From contig NZ_BAABFV010000001.1 of the NCBI RefSeq assembly GCF_039541235.1, forward strand, positions 806,001 through 870,000: a DNA stretch of 64,000 nucleotides, read 5' to 3'. The stretch comes from Kangiella marina (GTDB lineage Bacteria; Pseudomonadota; Gammaproteobacteria; Enterobacterales; Kangiellaceae). The position numbers and the translations under genes are program-made. This document shows, piece after piece, positions 24,641-32,450 of this stretch; the first letter of the stretch is position 1; every line of letters begins with the position of its first letter. Below the pieces are notes generated by a model. That model made no database searches. It saw only the letters and a program-made list of their open reading frames with translations, and had not been told where the DNA came from.

Positions 24641-26064
24641 TGCGGTTTCTCCATATTCTTCAAGCGCTGCCAGTCAAAGTTATCGTTTTTGACCATCAGC
24701 CCAATCATACAAATCACAAAGGATACGATACAACTAAAGAGTGCGGCCACATAAAAGCCTATCGTGTGGAAGCCAATCAGTCCGCATGTGGTACCAAGGA
24801 CTAAAGCAGCCGTCACAAAGTCTCCTGACAAGCGACGCTGATAAAGACCTAATACAATCGGCCAAATTGTGCTTGCGACAAAAGCGCCCGTAAAGTTCAG
24901 TAACGCACCTAATGTTGCTATTTTAGGTAAACAAATTAACCAAGTTACAAACCCAAGTCCCAAAATAACTAACTTACTTATTTTGTGCAGTTTTTCTTTG
25001 CTGGCTTTCTTATCGATTAACCCGTTATAAATATCACGAGTCACCAGATCACTGGTTGCAGCCAATAACGAATCCAGACTCGACGCCAAAGCCGAGAACA
25101 CTACGATAAATACAAAAATCGCACCGATATCACCAAGTAAGTTGGCGGCGACTAACGGCCCCACCATGTCGCTTGAATCGGGGTACAGCCCTAAAACCGG
25201 TGCCGATAGTGCAATAAATCCTGTCACGATAGGAATCGGCAACCATAAAAGGCCAGACATTAAATAAGCTTTTTTACCTATACCAGGCCTAAACGCCAAT
25301 GCTCGTGACCACCACACATTGGAGTGAAATATTTCCCCGATCCCAAAGAAAATGTTATTGAAGAGGAACATCATTGCAGCTGGAAATAGCAGGCTTAATA
25401 ATTCAGGATGGTTGGTTTTATTAAACTCATGAACCTTCTCTAAGCCCACATTTTGATAACACACGAAACCGATAATCAGGACACCAACAATGATGATAAT
25501 TGTCTGTACATAATCGGTGGCGATAACTGCTTTAAGGCCTCCTAGCAAGGTGTAGCCGACACAAATAACCAGTATAACCGTCATGCCAACGTGGTAACTT
25601 AATCCACTGAGGGTATCGAGTAGGACACCACCAGCCATACCAAGACTGACGAGCCAGCCCATGGCATAACAGAACGAGACCACTAAAAAAGCAATCCAAG
25701 CAGCTTTGCCGTAACGCACCCGAATAAAGTCACCGCAGGTATAACCCTTTGGCATCAGTTCCTTAATGCGCTTCGCCATTGGCGCGAACAAAATAAGTCC
25801 AAGCGCCGCCAACGAGTAACCCACCATGCCCCAGATGCCTAACTCGTAGGTTAGCTGTGGTGCAACTAAGGTCGTATTACTGGTGATCCAAGTAGCCATC
25901 GCTGTAGCGCCAGCAAATGCCAAGCCGACATTTCGTCCAGCCAGCATAAAGTCATCAAGTGATTTATTTTTTCGACCTAACCACCAGCCGAAAAAGATCC
26001 ACACAACACCAAAGACAACTAACAGTACCAGTGCTGTGGTTATTGAGATTGGATTATAGCCCAT
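24637..26064 (-). CDS. Sodium:solute symporter (SSS family)
   Basis: A 475-residue inner-membrane transporter with about 13 hydrophobic helices. SSS landmarks are the N-terminal GRKNKSLDDFMLAGR, TATAMATWITSNTTL, KGYTCGDFIRVRYG, GGLKAVIATDYVQT and the Na+-site helix FSALASSLDSLLAATSDLVTRDIY. The cargo cannot be read from sequence; the neighbouring transcarbamoylase and N-carbamoyl hydrolase suggest a carbamoylated or amino compound. It starts two bases after the upstream membrane protein gene. Confidence 0.85.
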   Translation of the reverse strand: MGYNPISITTALVLLVVFGVVWIFFGWWLGRKNKSLDDFMLAGRNVGLAFAGATAMATWITSNTTLVAPQLTYELGIWGMVGYSLAALGLILFAPMAKRIKELMPKGYTCGDFIRVRYGKAAWIAFLVVSFCYAMGWLVSLGMAGGVLLDTLSGLSYHVGMTVILVICVGYTLLGGLKAVIATDYVQTIIIIVGVLIIGFVCYQNVGLEKVHEFNKTNHPELLSLLFPAAMMFLFNNIFFGIGEIFHSNVWWSRALAFRPGIGKKAYLMSGLLWLPIPIVTGFIALSAPVLGLYPDSSDMVGPLVAANLLGDIGAIFVFIVVFSALASSLDSLLAATSDLVTRDIYNGLIDKKASKEKLHKISKLVILGLGFVTWLICLPKIATLGALLNFTGAFVASTIWPIVLGLYQRRLSGDFVTAALVLGTTCGLIGFHTIGFYVAALFSCIVSFVICMIGLMVKNDNFDWQRLKNMEKPQ

Positions 26065-26066
26065 AG

Positions 26067-26621
26067 TTATGCTTCTTCTTTATGACGAAAAACTTTAACC
26101 ACCATATAGCCAATAAGAATTAAGAATAATGTGGCTCCCGAAATAAAAATCACCCAAACTTTAAACATGGAGTGATGCTCGACCTTTACCGAAACGATAT
26201 TACTTACTGGCTGGTCGTCAGCATTAAAGAGCTGCGCGTAGTAAACGCCATTAGAAAAGCCGGTGAGGCTAATAGCCCGCTGAGTCGAGTGAATTCTTAT
26301 GGTGTGGCTAACTTGAGAAAAAGATTGTTCCGAGGAGAGTTTAAGTTGTGTCGCAGAATGGTGCTCATCATCAACCAAGACATCTTTGATTGCTGAAGAT
26401 TGATCTCCCCTATCACCCTCAGAAACCTGATGCTCTGAAGTGGTCGAGTCATCCTCCGACACTGGCCAAATTAAATTAAAATGCCCAGCAGGGATCACCT
26501 CATCCTTGCCTTCTTTAAGTTGCAAATCCAATGAACACTGCTGTCCCTTGCATTCGCTGCCTATTGCCCCGCTACTAACCATCAGCAGGAACAGGAAGAC
26601 CGATACTATGTATTTGGTCAT
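26067..26621 (-). CDS. Exported protein with C-terminal membrane anchor, unknown family
   Basis: A 184-residue protein: signal peptide (about 1-21), a Cys pair (SECKGQQC), a beta-rich extracytoplasmic region with a Glu/Asp/Ser-rich linker, a FSNGVYYAQLFNADDQPVS segment like a fibronectin-type or secretion-tail beta module, one TM helix (about 153-175) and a short basic tail. First gene of the leftward symporter operon, two bases from the symporter, and divergent from the carbamoylase gene. Function unknown. Confidence 0.65.
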   Translation of the reverse strand: MTKYIVSVFLFLLMVSSGAIGSECKGQQCSLDLQLKEGKDEVIPAGHFNLIWPVSEDDSTTSEHQVSEGDRGDQSSAIKDVLVDDEHHSATQLKLSSEQSFSQVSHTIRIHSTQRAISLTGFSNGVYYAQLFNADDQPVSNIVSVKVEHHSMFKVWVIFISGATLFLILIGYMVVKVFRHKEEA

Positions 26622-26730
26622 AACCTAAGGTTGCTGTCTCTGCGAAAGACAATCAACCTTAGCAAAGCTTTGAAATCAAAGCAAACAAGTGGTTATAATT
26701 TAGTCAAGACTTACATTAACTAAGGAAGTC

Positions 26731-27963
26731 ATTATCACTTCAATCAATATTGAGCGTATCGAGAACGATTTATATGAACTGTCTAAGTTTGGTTTTAACG
26801 AAAAAGACAAAGGTATCTACCGACAAGGTTTAACGGAGGTTGATATGCAAGCCCGTCAATGGATGATGGATAAATTCAAAAGCTACGGCCTGACCACACA
26901 CATGGATGGTGCGGGTAACGTCTGTGGACGCTTAGGCGATCCAGATGAGCCAGCTATTTTAATCGGTTCTCACCTCGACTCAGTTCCAGCCGGAGGCATG
27001 TTTGATGGAACACTTGGAGTGATAGCAGGACTTGAGTGTATTCGAGTCATCCAAGAAAACGATATAGAGATTAATTGTCCTATTGAAATTATTGGCACCA
27101 GTGAAGAGGAAGGCCGGTTTGGTGGCATGCTGGGTGCGCAGGCATTGAGCGGTCATTTAACACTCGACTGGCTCGAGTCCGCGCGCGATCCCAAGGGAGA
27201 ATATCTAAAAGATGCGCTTAAAAATTGCGGCCTCGATATTCATGACACGCTGCGTGCACGTCGCGATCCATCCAGCATGAAAGCGTTTCTTGAGCTGCAT
27301 ATTGAGCAAGGTCCAGTGTTAGAAAACTCACACAAATGTATTGGTGTGGTTGATGGCATTTCTGGCGTGTTTAAGTGGTTAGTTAAGCTTAAAGGCAAAG
27401 CCGATCACGCTGGTACCGCACCCATGGATATGCGCAGTGATGCCTTTATGGGGCTCGCTGATTTCGCTCATGAAATTCATCGCATCATTGACGAAGAAGG
27501 TACTGACAAGAGTCGCCTTACCATTGGTCGAGTCGATCTTAAACCTGGCTATGCTCATACCATTCCAGGCGAAGCTCACTTTACCATTGTCGGTCGTGAT
27601 ATGCAGGAAGACGTTATGCACCAGCTAGCAAATAGCTGCCGAAAAGTGCTTTCTTCCATTGCTCGAAAACACAAACTCTATTTCGAGTACGAACAAATGA
27701 GTTGGCTTGAACCTAAATACTTCAGTCCTGAAGTCGTGGACTTAATTGAAGAAGAAGTTCAGAAGTTAGATTATTCCTACATGAAGATGCCAAGCGGCGC
27801 CGGACATGATATTCAATTCTTTACTGAACTGACTCCGACCGGCTTAATCTTTATTCCGAGTGTCGGTGGCGTGAGTCACGCCCCAGACGAATGGTCACAC
27901 TGGCAAGACGTCGAAAAAGGGACCCAAGTTCTACTCAACACCTTGCTCAGATTGGCACAATAA
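26731..27963 (+). CDS. M20 family Zn-dependent N-carbamoyl-amino-acid hydrolase / allantoate amidohydrolase-like, non-standard start
   Basis: An amidohydrolase of the carbamoylase/allantoate amidohydrolase group. Metal and catalytic residues are visible in GSHLDSVPAGGMFDGTLGV, GTSEEEGRFGG, LHIEQGPVLE and SHAPDEWSHW. The first ATG in frame is 26845, but the 38 codons before it (NIERIENDLYELSKFGF, IYRQGLTEVDMQAR) clearly align with the family N-terminus. No ATG, GTG or TTG exists in that stretch. The likely start is ATT 26731 or ATC 26734, four or seven bases after AAGGA, giving about 410 residues, the usual family length. Divergent from the transcarbamoylase operon. Confidence 0.78.
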   Translation: MITSINIERIENDLYELSKFGFNEKDKGIYRQGLTEVDMQARQWMMDKFKSYGLTTHMDGAGNVCGRLGDPDEPAILIGSHLDSVPAGGMFDGTLGVIAGLECIRVIQENDIEINCPIEIIGTSEEEGRFGGMLGAQALSGHLTLDWLESARDPKGEYLKDALKNCGLDIHDTLRARRDPSSMKAFLELHIEQGPVLENSHKCIGVVDGISGVFKWLVKLKGKADHAGTAPMDMRSDAFMGLADFAHEIHRIIDEEGTDKSRLTIGRVDLKPGYAHTIPGEAHFTIVGRDMQEDVMHQLANSCRKVLSSIARKHKLYFEYEQMSWLEPKYFSPEVVDLIEEEVQKLDYSYMKMPSGAGHDIQFFTELTPTGLIFIPSVGGVSHAPDEWSHWQDVEKGTQVLLNTLLRLAQ

Positions 27964-27984
27964 ACGTTAATTTACACAACCATA

Positions 27985-28016
27985 AAAATAGGGGCTCGAA
28001 AGCCCCTATTTTTTAT
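27985..28016 (+). terminator. Rho-independent terminator of the carbamoylase gene
   Basis: A 12-bp stem (AAAATAGGGGCT at 27985-27996, AGCCCCTATTTT at 28001-28012) with a CGAA tetraloop and T-tract; it also serves the convergent heat-shock gene through its A-run. Confidence 0.88.
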
Positions 28017-28045
28017 CTATAAGCAAGATTTAAGGTTAACTTAAA

Positions 28046-28519
28046 TTATGCAGCTTGGTCTTTATCGTCAGACCGATGTTCAATGGTCGTTTTGTTACCA
28101 TGGCCGATGGAAATCTTTTTAGGTTTCATCGCCTCTGGAATTTCTTTGACCAAATTAATGGTCAATAAACCATTGTTCATCGTAGCGTCTGTAACCTCAA
28201 CATAATCGGCTAGGTTAAACTTACGCTCAAAGGCACGATAAGCGATCCCTTGATGCAAAAAATTACGTTCTTTATCGCCGTCGGCCTTACGACCGCGGAC
28301 GGTTAAAACGCCTTTTTCGGTTTGGATATCTAGCTCATCCTGCTCGAAACCAGCTACCGCAATCGTGATTGCGTACTGATTTTCGTCAATAATTTCGATG
28401 TCATAAGGTGGGTAACCACCTGTGCTTTGTTCACCACGTAACGTGCTATCCAAGAGCGACGCTAAACGGTCGAAACCCACACTACTACGGTATAAGGGTG
28501 ACAGATCGATTCTGTTCAT
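28046..28519 (-). CDS. ibpA: Small heat-shock protein (Hsp20/IbpA type)
   Basis: A 157-residue ATP-independent holdase that binds unfolding proteins in the cytoplasm. The N-terminus LSPLYRSSVGFDRLASLLD and the alpha-crystallin domain (YDIEIIDENQYAITIAVAGF, RAFERKFNLADYVEV, GLLTINLVKEIPEAMKP) are those of IbpA. Expression is probably heat-controlled at two levels: a sigma-32-like promoter and an SD-masking hairpin in the leader, both annotated separately. Confidence 0.92.
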   Translation of the reverse strand: MNRIDLSPLYRSSVGFDRLASLLDSTLRGEQSTGGYPPYDIEIIDENQYAITIAVAGFEQDELDIQTEKGVLTVRGRKADGDKERNFLHQGIAYRAFERKFNLADYVEVTDATMNNGLLTINLVKEIPEAMKPKKISIGHGNKTTIEHRSDDKDQAA

Positions 28520-28528
28520 AAGGTATAT

Positions 28529-28541
28529 CCTCCAATAGAAG
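28529..28541 (-). promoter_or_regulatory. Shine-Dalgarno-masking hairpin (possible ROSE-like RNA thermometer)
   Basis: In the leftward mRNA CUUCU pairs with the GGAGG ribosome site across a 3-base loop, in the context UUGCUUCU that recalls the U(U/C)GCU element of ROSE thermometers. A further strong hairpin lies at the 5' end of the leader (28575-28602). Confidence 0.5.
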
Positions 28542-28574
28542 CAATATAAAGTTAATATTTCATTGTTAAAACAC

Positions 28575-28602
28575 AGCGTTAATCTCTCAGAGACTTAACG
28601 CT
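28575..28602 (-). promoter_or_regulatory. 5'-end hairpin of the ibpA leader
   Basis: AGCGTTAA (28575-28582) pairs with TTAACGCT (28595-28602) and TCTC with GAGA inside, with one bulge and a three-base loop. It begins right where transcription from the sigma-32-type promoter should start. Confidence 0.55.
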
Positions 28603-28609
28603 CACAATA

Positions 28610-28638
28610 GATATAGGAACGAATCACTTTTTTTCAAG
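28610..28638 (-). promoter_or_regulatory. Sigma-32 (heat-shock) type promoter of ibpA
   Basis: On the minus strand CTTGAAA (28632-28638) is followed after 14 bases by CCTATATC (28610-28617), close to the heat-shock consensus CTTGAAA-N12-14-CCCCATNT. Confidence 0.7.
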
Positions 28639-28666
28639 GCTTATTGTTTTCATAATTTTTTGCTCA

Positions 28667-28690
28667 TAAAAAAAGCCACCCGAAGGTGGC
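28667..28690 (-). terminator. Rho-independent terminator of the S9 peptidase gene
   Basis: GCCACC (28675-28680), loop CGAA, GGTGGC (28685-28690), followed leftward by a run of T on the minus strand. It lies between the peptidase stop and the ibpA promoter. Confidence 0.85.
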
Positions 28691-28712
28691 CTTTTCATTC
28701 ACTACAACAAAA

Positions 28713-30668
28713 CTACTTACCAATATGCTCTTCTAAGAAGTCAAAGATCAACTCAAAAGACTCAATACGGTACTCAACTTTTTGGAAGCCATGACCGTCT
28801 TCTTTGTAGTAAGTTTGAACTTCTTTACCAGCTTTCTTCAAAGCCTCTTCCATCACATAAGCATTCTCAATCGGTACACGAACATCGTCTTCACCATGAA
28901 TCAAGAATACAGGCACCTTAACTTTATCTGCATGGAAAGCAGGAGAACGCTCTTCAAGAACTTTTGAGTCAGAAGAACCAAAAGATTGTCTTAAGTAGCT
29001 ATTCTTATACTCTTCGCTTGCATTACGGAATGAGTCAGCTTTATCCCATTGCAATTCAGCATCATACAAACCGGCCTCAGGAATAACGCACTGGTATAAA
29101 TCAGGATGTCTCACTGCAGCCTGCATCGATGCGTAACCGCCATAACTGATACCATGCATACAAACACGATCTTTGTCGGCATAGCCTTGTTTAATCGCCC
29201 ACAGGGTAGCATCAGCTAGGTCGTCCTGCATTTTAGTTCCCCACTCGCCATATCCAGCTTCTTGGAAGTCTTGACCATACAGACCTGACCCCCTGTAATT
29301 TAACTGGATGACCAAATAGCCTCGGTTCGCCATCAGTTGTGCACGCCAATCAAAGCCCCACCGATCCGCTACGCCATAAGGTCCACCATGGGGGAAAATC
29401 ACCAGTGGTAAGTTTTTCAACTCTTTGCCATTAGGTATCGTCATTTGACCATACATTTTCAACCCATCTCTAGCTTTCATTGCAAACGGCTCTACAACCG
29501 CCATTTGCTCAGGCTTGATGTGTGGCATCGAGCTGGCAATATACTTTGCTTTATTGGTTTCACGGTTAAATAAATAGAAGTCACCAGGATTTTTATCACT
29601 AGAGACGTTAACCACCGTGAGTTTTCCGTCAGCGCTGTAATTGCTCATATCGATCTTAGAGCCATTAAAACTTGCTCTCAGCGATTTATGAAACTGAACT
29701 TCCTTTGCAACAGAATCATTTTGCAAATAGAAATAACTTGGGTACCCCGGTTCATAATATGCACCAATAACCTCTCCATCAGCACCATAAATACCTCCCA
29801 ACACATCAACATCCGCGTGTCTAAATAACAGTTTAATCTCTCTAGTTTCTGTATCTAAGACAAACAACCCTCTAACACCGTCGTAATCAAGGTCATGATT
29901 AGAGGTAAAGTAGAACTTATCATTATCTTTGTTAAAGCCCACGGCAGCTACTGATGGAAAGTCTTCTCGCTTTCTCGGTAAAATTAAGGTTTCCCAGTCG
30001 CCATGTTTATTTTTAATATGCAATCGCTGAATATCATCAGTTGTATCATCCTCATCAACGGGATCAAACTCGACAGCAATCCTAGGCACATCGTTTAAAT
30101 CAACGTCAATCGAGCGAATCATACCGTCTTCACCCTCAGGTCGAGGAGAGTCAGTGTTGTAATACATATTTCCGTTATAAACATCCATCCGGTGTAACTT
30201 TACATCACTATCCTGCCAATGATATTTACCCAGTAGGATTTTATCCGAATCATTTTCTAGCCTAGAAATAGGACGTATGCCAGAGCGTTGATAATCCCAT
30301 AGAAGCACACGGTCTGTGCCATCAATATTGCCAGCCACCAACTCAGGATATTGTCTAGCACCATCTAGCCAACCCGTAATTTTTCTCTGTAACATCACGA
30401 TTCTTTCGTCATTAACCCAGAAGAACATTGTGACTTCGCGGTCCTCACCAGCCTCAAAAGAAATCTTTATTTCCTTATTTTCGAGGTCCATAACGGCCAG
30501 CTTTACCTGATTTCCGTCCTCATAGGTAAAAGCTACATGCTTACCATCGGGAGAAATTCTGGTTTCTTTAAACTGAGACTTTTTCGCAAAGTCTTCAATA
30601 GGTATATTTTTGGATTGCGAGACAGTGACGAATAGCAAGCCAAAGAGGAATACGATTGCGCTTTTCAT
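28713..30668 (-). CDS. Exported S9 family prolyl oligopeptidase/acylaminoacyl-peptidase-like serine peptidase
   Basis: A 651-residue protein with a signal peptide (IVFLFGLLFVTVSQSK), an N-terminal beta-propeller (about 30-390, for example RISPDGKHVAFTYEDG) and a C-terminal alpha/beta hydrolase. The catalytic triad is visible: Ser in HGISYGGYASM, Asp in IHGEDDVRVP, His in KEDGHGF. Likely a periplasmic peptidase for peptide nutrition. AAGGA lies upstream of the ATG. Monocistronic with its own terminator. A second S9 enzyme lies at 38886-41312. Confidence 0.88.
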   Translation of the reverse strand: MKSAIVFLFGLLFVTVSQSKNIPIEDFAKKSQFKETRISPDGKHVAFTYEDGNQVKLAVMDLENKEIKISFEAGEDREVTMFFWVNDERIVMLQRKITGWLDGARQYPELVAGNIDGTDRVLLWDYQRSGIRPISRLENDSDKILLGKYHWQDSDVKLHRMDVYNGNMYYNTDSPRPEGEDGMIRSIDVDLNDVPRIAVEFDPVDEDDTTDDIQRLHIKNKHGDWETLILPRKREDFPSVAAVGFNKDNDKFYFTSNHDLDYDGVRGLFVLDTETREIKLLFRHADVDVLGGIYGADGEVIGAYYEPGYPSYFYLQNDSVAKEVQFHKSLRASFNGSKIDMSNYSADGKLTVVNVSSDKNPGDFYLFNRETNKAKYIASSMPHIKPEQMAVVEPFAMKARDGLKMYGQMTIPNGKELKNLPLVIFPHGGPYGVADRWGFDWRAQLMANRGYLVIQLNYRGSGLYGQDFQEAGYGEWGTKMQDDLADATLWAIKQGYADKDRVCMHGISYGGYASMQAAVRHPDLYQCVIPEAGLYDAELQWDKADSFRNASEEYKNSYLRQSFGSSDSKVLEERSPAFHADKVKVPVFLIHGEDDVRVPIENAYVMEEALKKAGKEVQTYYKEDGHGFQKVEYRIESFELIFDFLEEHIGK

Positions 30669-30735
30669 TTTAAGTCCTTGTTTTTACGTAAAATTAAATT
30701 TTCGAGGTGATTTTATAGGTTATGCCACTATATTT

Positions 30736-31509
30736 TTAGTGTTTTTTTGTAACGAGTTTCTTTAACAATAACCCCACAGCAAAGTAACCGAAGGTCGCTG
30801 TAATGTGGGTCGCCGAGCCCAAGCCGACATCACAAGCCATCCGCATGGCCCTGTCAGAGTCAGGTTTTTGCTGAGTCATGGTGCCATCTGGCAAGGGGTA
30901 AGACAACTGCTCTGTGGAGTAGACGCAGGGAATCTGGTACTTGCGTCTCAAATTGCTCGAAAAGCCATAGTCATAGCGCAGGATTGACCGCGTTTTGGCT
31001 AAGAGAGGGTCATTATGGGTTCGGGTAATATCCGCGACGGTGATTTGCTGTGGGTCAATCTGCCCTCCGGCACCACCAATACAAACCATGGGAATTTTAT
31101 TCCGCTTACAATGGCGTATTAATGCTGCCTTGCTGCGAGCGCTATCAATCGCATCCACCACATAATCAAACTCAGTACCTATTAGCTCGCGAGTATTCTC
31201 AGGCTTCAGTAAATCCTCAACCACCGTCACTTCACACTCAGGATTAATATCTGCAATACGCTCAACCAAGACGTCGCATTTCCCCTGACCGATAGTACTG
31301 TCGAGAGCAACCAGCTGCCGATTGATGTTGCTTTCACTCACTTCGTCCGGATCAATCATGGTGATTTTGCCAATACCCGAACGAGCCAACGCTTCCGCGA
31401 CCCATGAGCCGACGCCACCAACACCAACCACACAGATGTGTGATTGTTTAAATTTATCTAGCCCAGCCTGACCATAGAGGCGAGCAATACCACCGAAACG
31501 AGTATCCAA
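30736..31509 (-). CDS. tcdA: tRNA threonylcarbamoyladenosine dehydratase TcdA (CsdL)
   Basis: An E1-like enzyme that cyclises t6A37 of tRNAs to ct6A using ATP. The 257 residues have RFGGIARLYGQAGLDKF, the nucleotide-binding VVGVGGVGSWVAEALARSGIG, DPDEVSESNINRQL and GGAGGQIDP. The start appears to be TTG 31507-31509, two codons before the conserved RFGG; a stop lies in frame upstream, and an ATG 13 bases upstream is in another frame. Convergent with nothing; stands alone between the S9 peptidase and the outer-membrane protein. Confidence 0.9.
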   Translation of the reverse strand: MDTRFGGIARLYGQAGLDKFKQSHICVVGVGGVGSWVAEALARSGIGKITMIDPDEVSESNINRQLVALDSTIGQGKCDVLVERIADINPECEVTVVEDLLKPENTRELIGTEFDYVVDAIDSARSKAALIRHCKRNKIPMVCIGGAGGQIDPQQITVADITRTHNDPLLAKTRSILRYDYGFSSNLRRKYQIPCVYSTEQLSYPLPDGTMTQQKPDSDRAMRMACDVGLGSATHITATFGYFAVGLLLKKLVTKKH

Positions 31510-31645
31510 AACGAAGAGTCATTGATTGAAATTGTCACAATTATAACAATTCATTCGTTATATCGTTAGGACTGATAACGAGTTAGGTATTTTTTAGCAC
31601 AAAAAAACTATAAAATGATGGCAACCATAACACTGAGGAATGCAT

Positions 31646-32401
31646 ATGAAACTATCAAAAATAATCACAGCCACAACCTTGCTCGCGGCTTCTAGCGCAG
31701 CAAGCGCTGATTTTTTAGGTATCTACGTTGGAGCTGAGCGCTGGAATTATGACATAGACGGTTATATTAGCTCAGGCAGTGACAGAGTTGATCTGAATCA
31801 AGACCTTGGCCTTCAAGATGACGACGATAATGTGTATTACCTAGCGTTTGAGCATCCCGTTCCTTTTTTGCCTAATGTCAAAATCCAACAAAATAACTTA
31901 GAAGGAAGCGCCATTGGCACAGCGTCACAGACCTTCAACTTTGATGGCGTTACTTTCGTAGAGGGCAGCGAGCTGACTTCAAGCTATGATTTATCACACA
32001 TCGACTATACGCTTTACTATGAACTGTTAGATAACTGGGTCAACCTAGACTTAGGTCTTACCGGCAAGGACTTCGATGGCTTTACTGAAATTAATTACAC
32101 AGCAACTACAGGCATCGTTGGTAGTAGCGTAGAACTTAAAGGCACCATTCCAACAATCTACGGTAAAGCTCAGTTTGACTTACCTTTCACCGGCTTGAAA
32201 ACGGGTGCCATTGTTAACATCGGCGAAAAGTCAGGTGATAAACTGTCAGATATCAAAGCTTATATTGCTTATGAAGGCGAAAGCGGCTTTGGCGTCGAAC
32301 TAGGTTATCGTACTTTTGATTTTGAGTTTGATGACTTCGACTCACTATCAAGCGATGTCAAAATTGATGGTGTGTACGCAGGCTTTACTCTTCACCTGTA
32401 A
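31646..32401 (+). CDS. Outer-membrane beta-barrel protein, TIGR04219-like
   Basis: A 251-residue outer-membrane protein: signal peptide cleaved after SAASA, then alternating beta strands, with the family-typical start FLGIYVGAERWNYDIDG and end in an aromatic-hydrophobic strand (VYAGFTLHL). I recall a TIGR04219 family of this form but could not search. ATG 31646 is chosen over the ATG two codons upstream because GAGGA is six bases before it. Function unknown. Confidence 0.75.
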   Translation: MKLSKIITATTLLAASSAASADFLGIYVGAERWNYDIDGYISSGSDRVDLNQDLGLQDDDDNVYYLAFEHPVPFLPNVKIQQNNLEGSAIGTASQTFNFDGVTFVEGSELTSSYDLSHIDYTLYYELLDNWVNLDLGLTGKDFDGFTEINYTATTGIVGSSVELKGTIPTIYGKAQFDLPFTGLKTGAIVNIGEKSGDKLSDIKAYIAYEGESGFGVELGYRTFDFEFDDFDSLSSDVKIDGVYAGFTLHL

Positions 32402-32428
32402 AACCCAGCATACAATCTCCATCATTAC

Positions 32429-32450
32429 AAAGGCGCTTTTTAGCGCCTTT
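32429..32450. terminator. Bidirectional terminator
   Basis: GGCGCT (32432-32437), loop TTTT, AGCGCC (32442-32447) flanked by A and T runs. It sits between convergent genes, and its right arm encodes the last codons of the AmpG-like permease. Confidence 0.8.

Noticed and set aside
31507..31525. Frameshift at the start of tcdA (an ATG lies 13 bases upstream in another frame)
   Set aside because: The TTG start gives a normal family N-terminus (DTRFGG), so no frameshift is needed.
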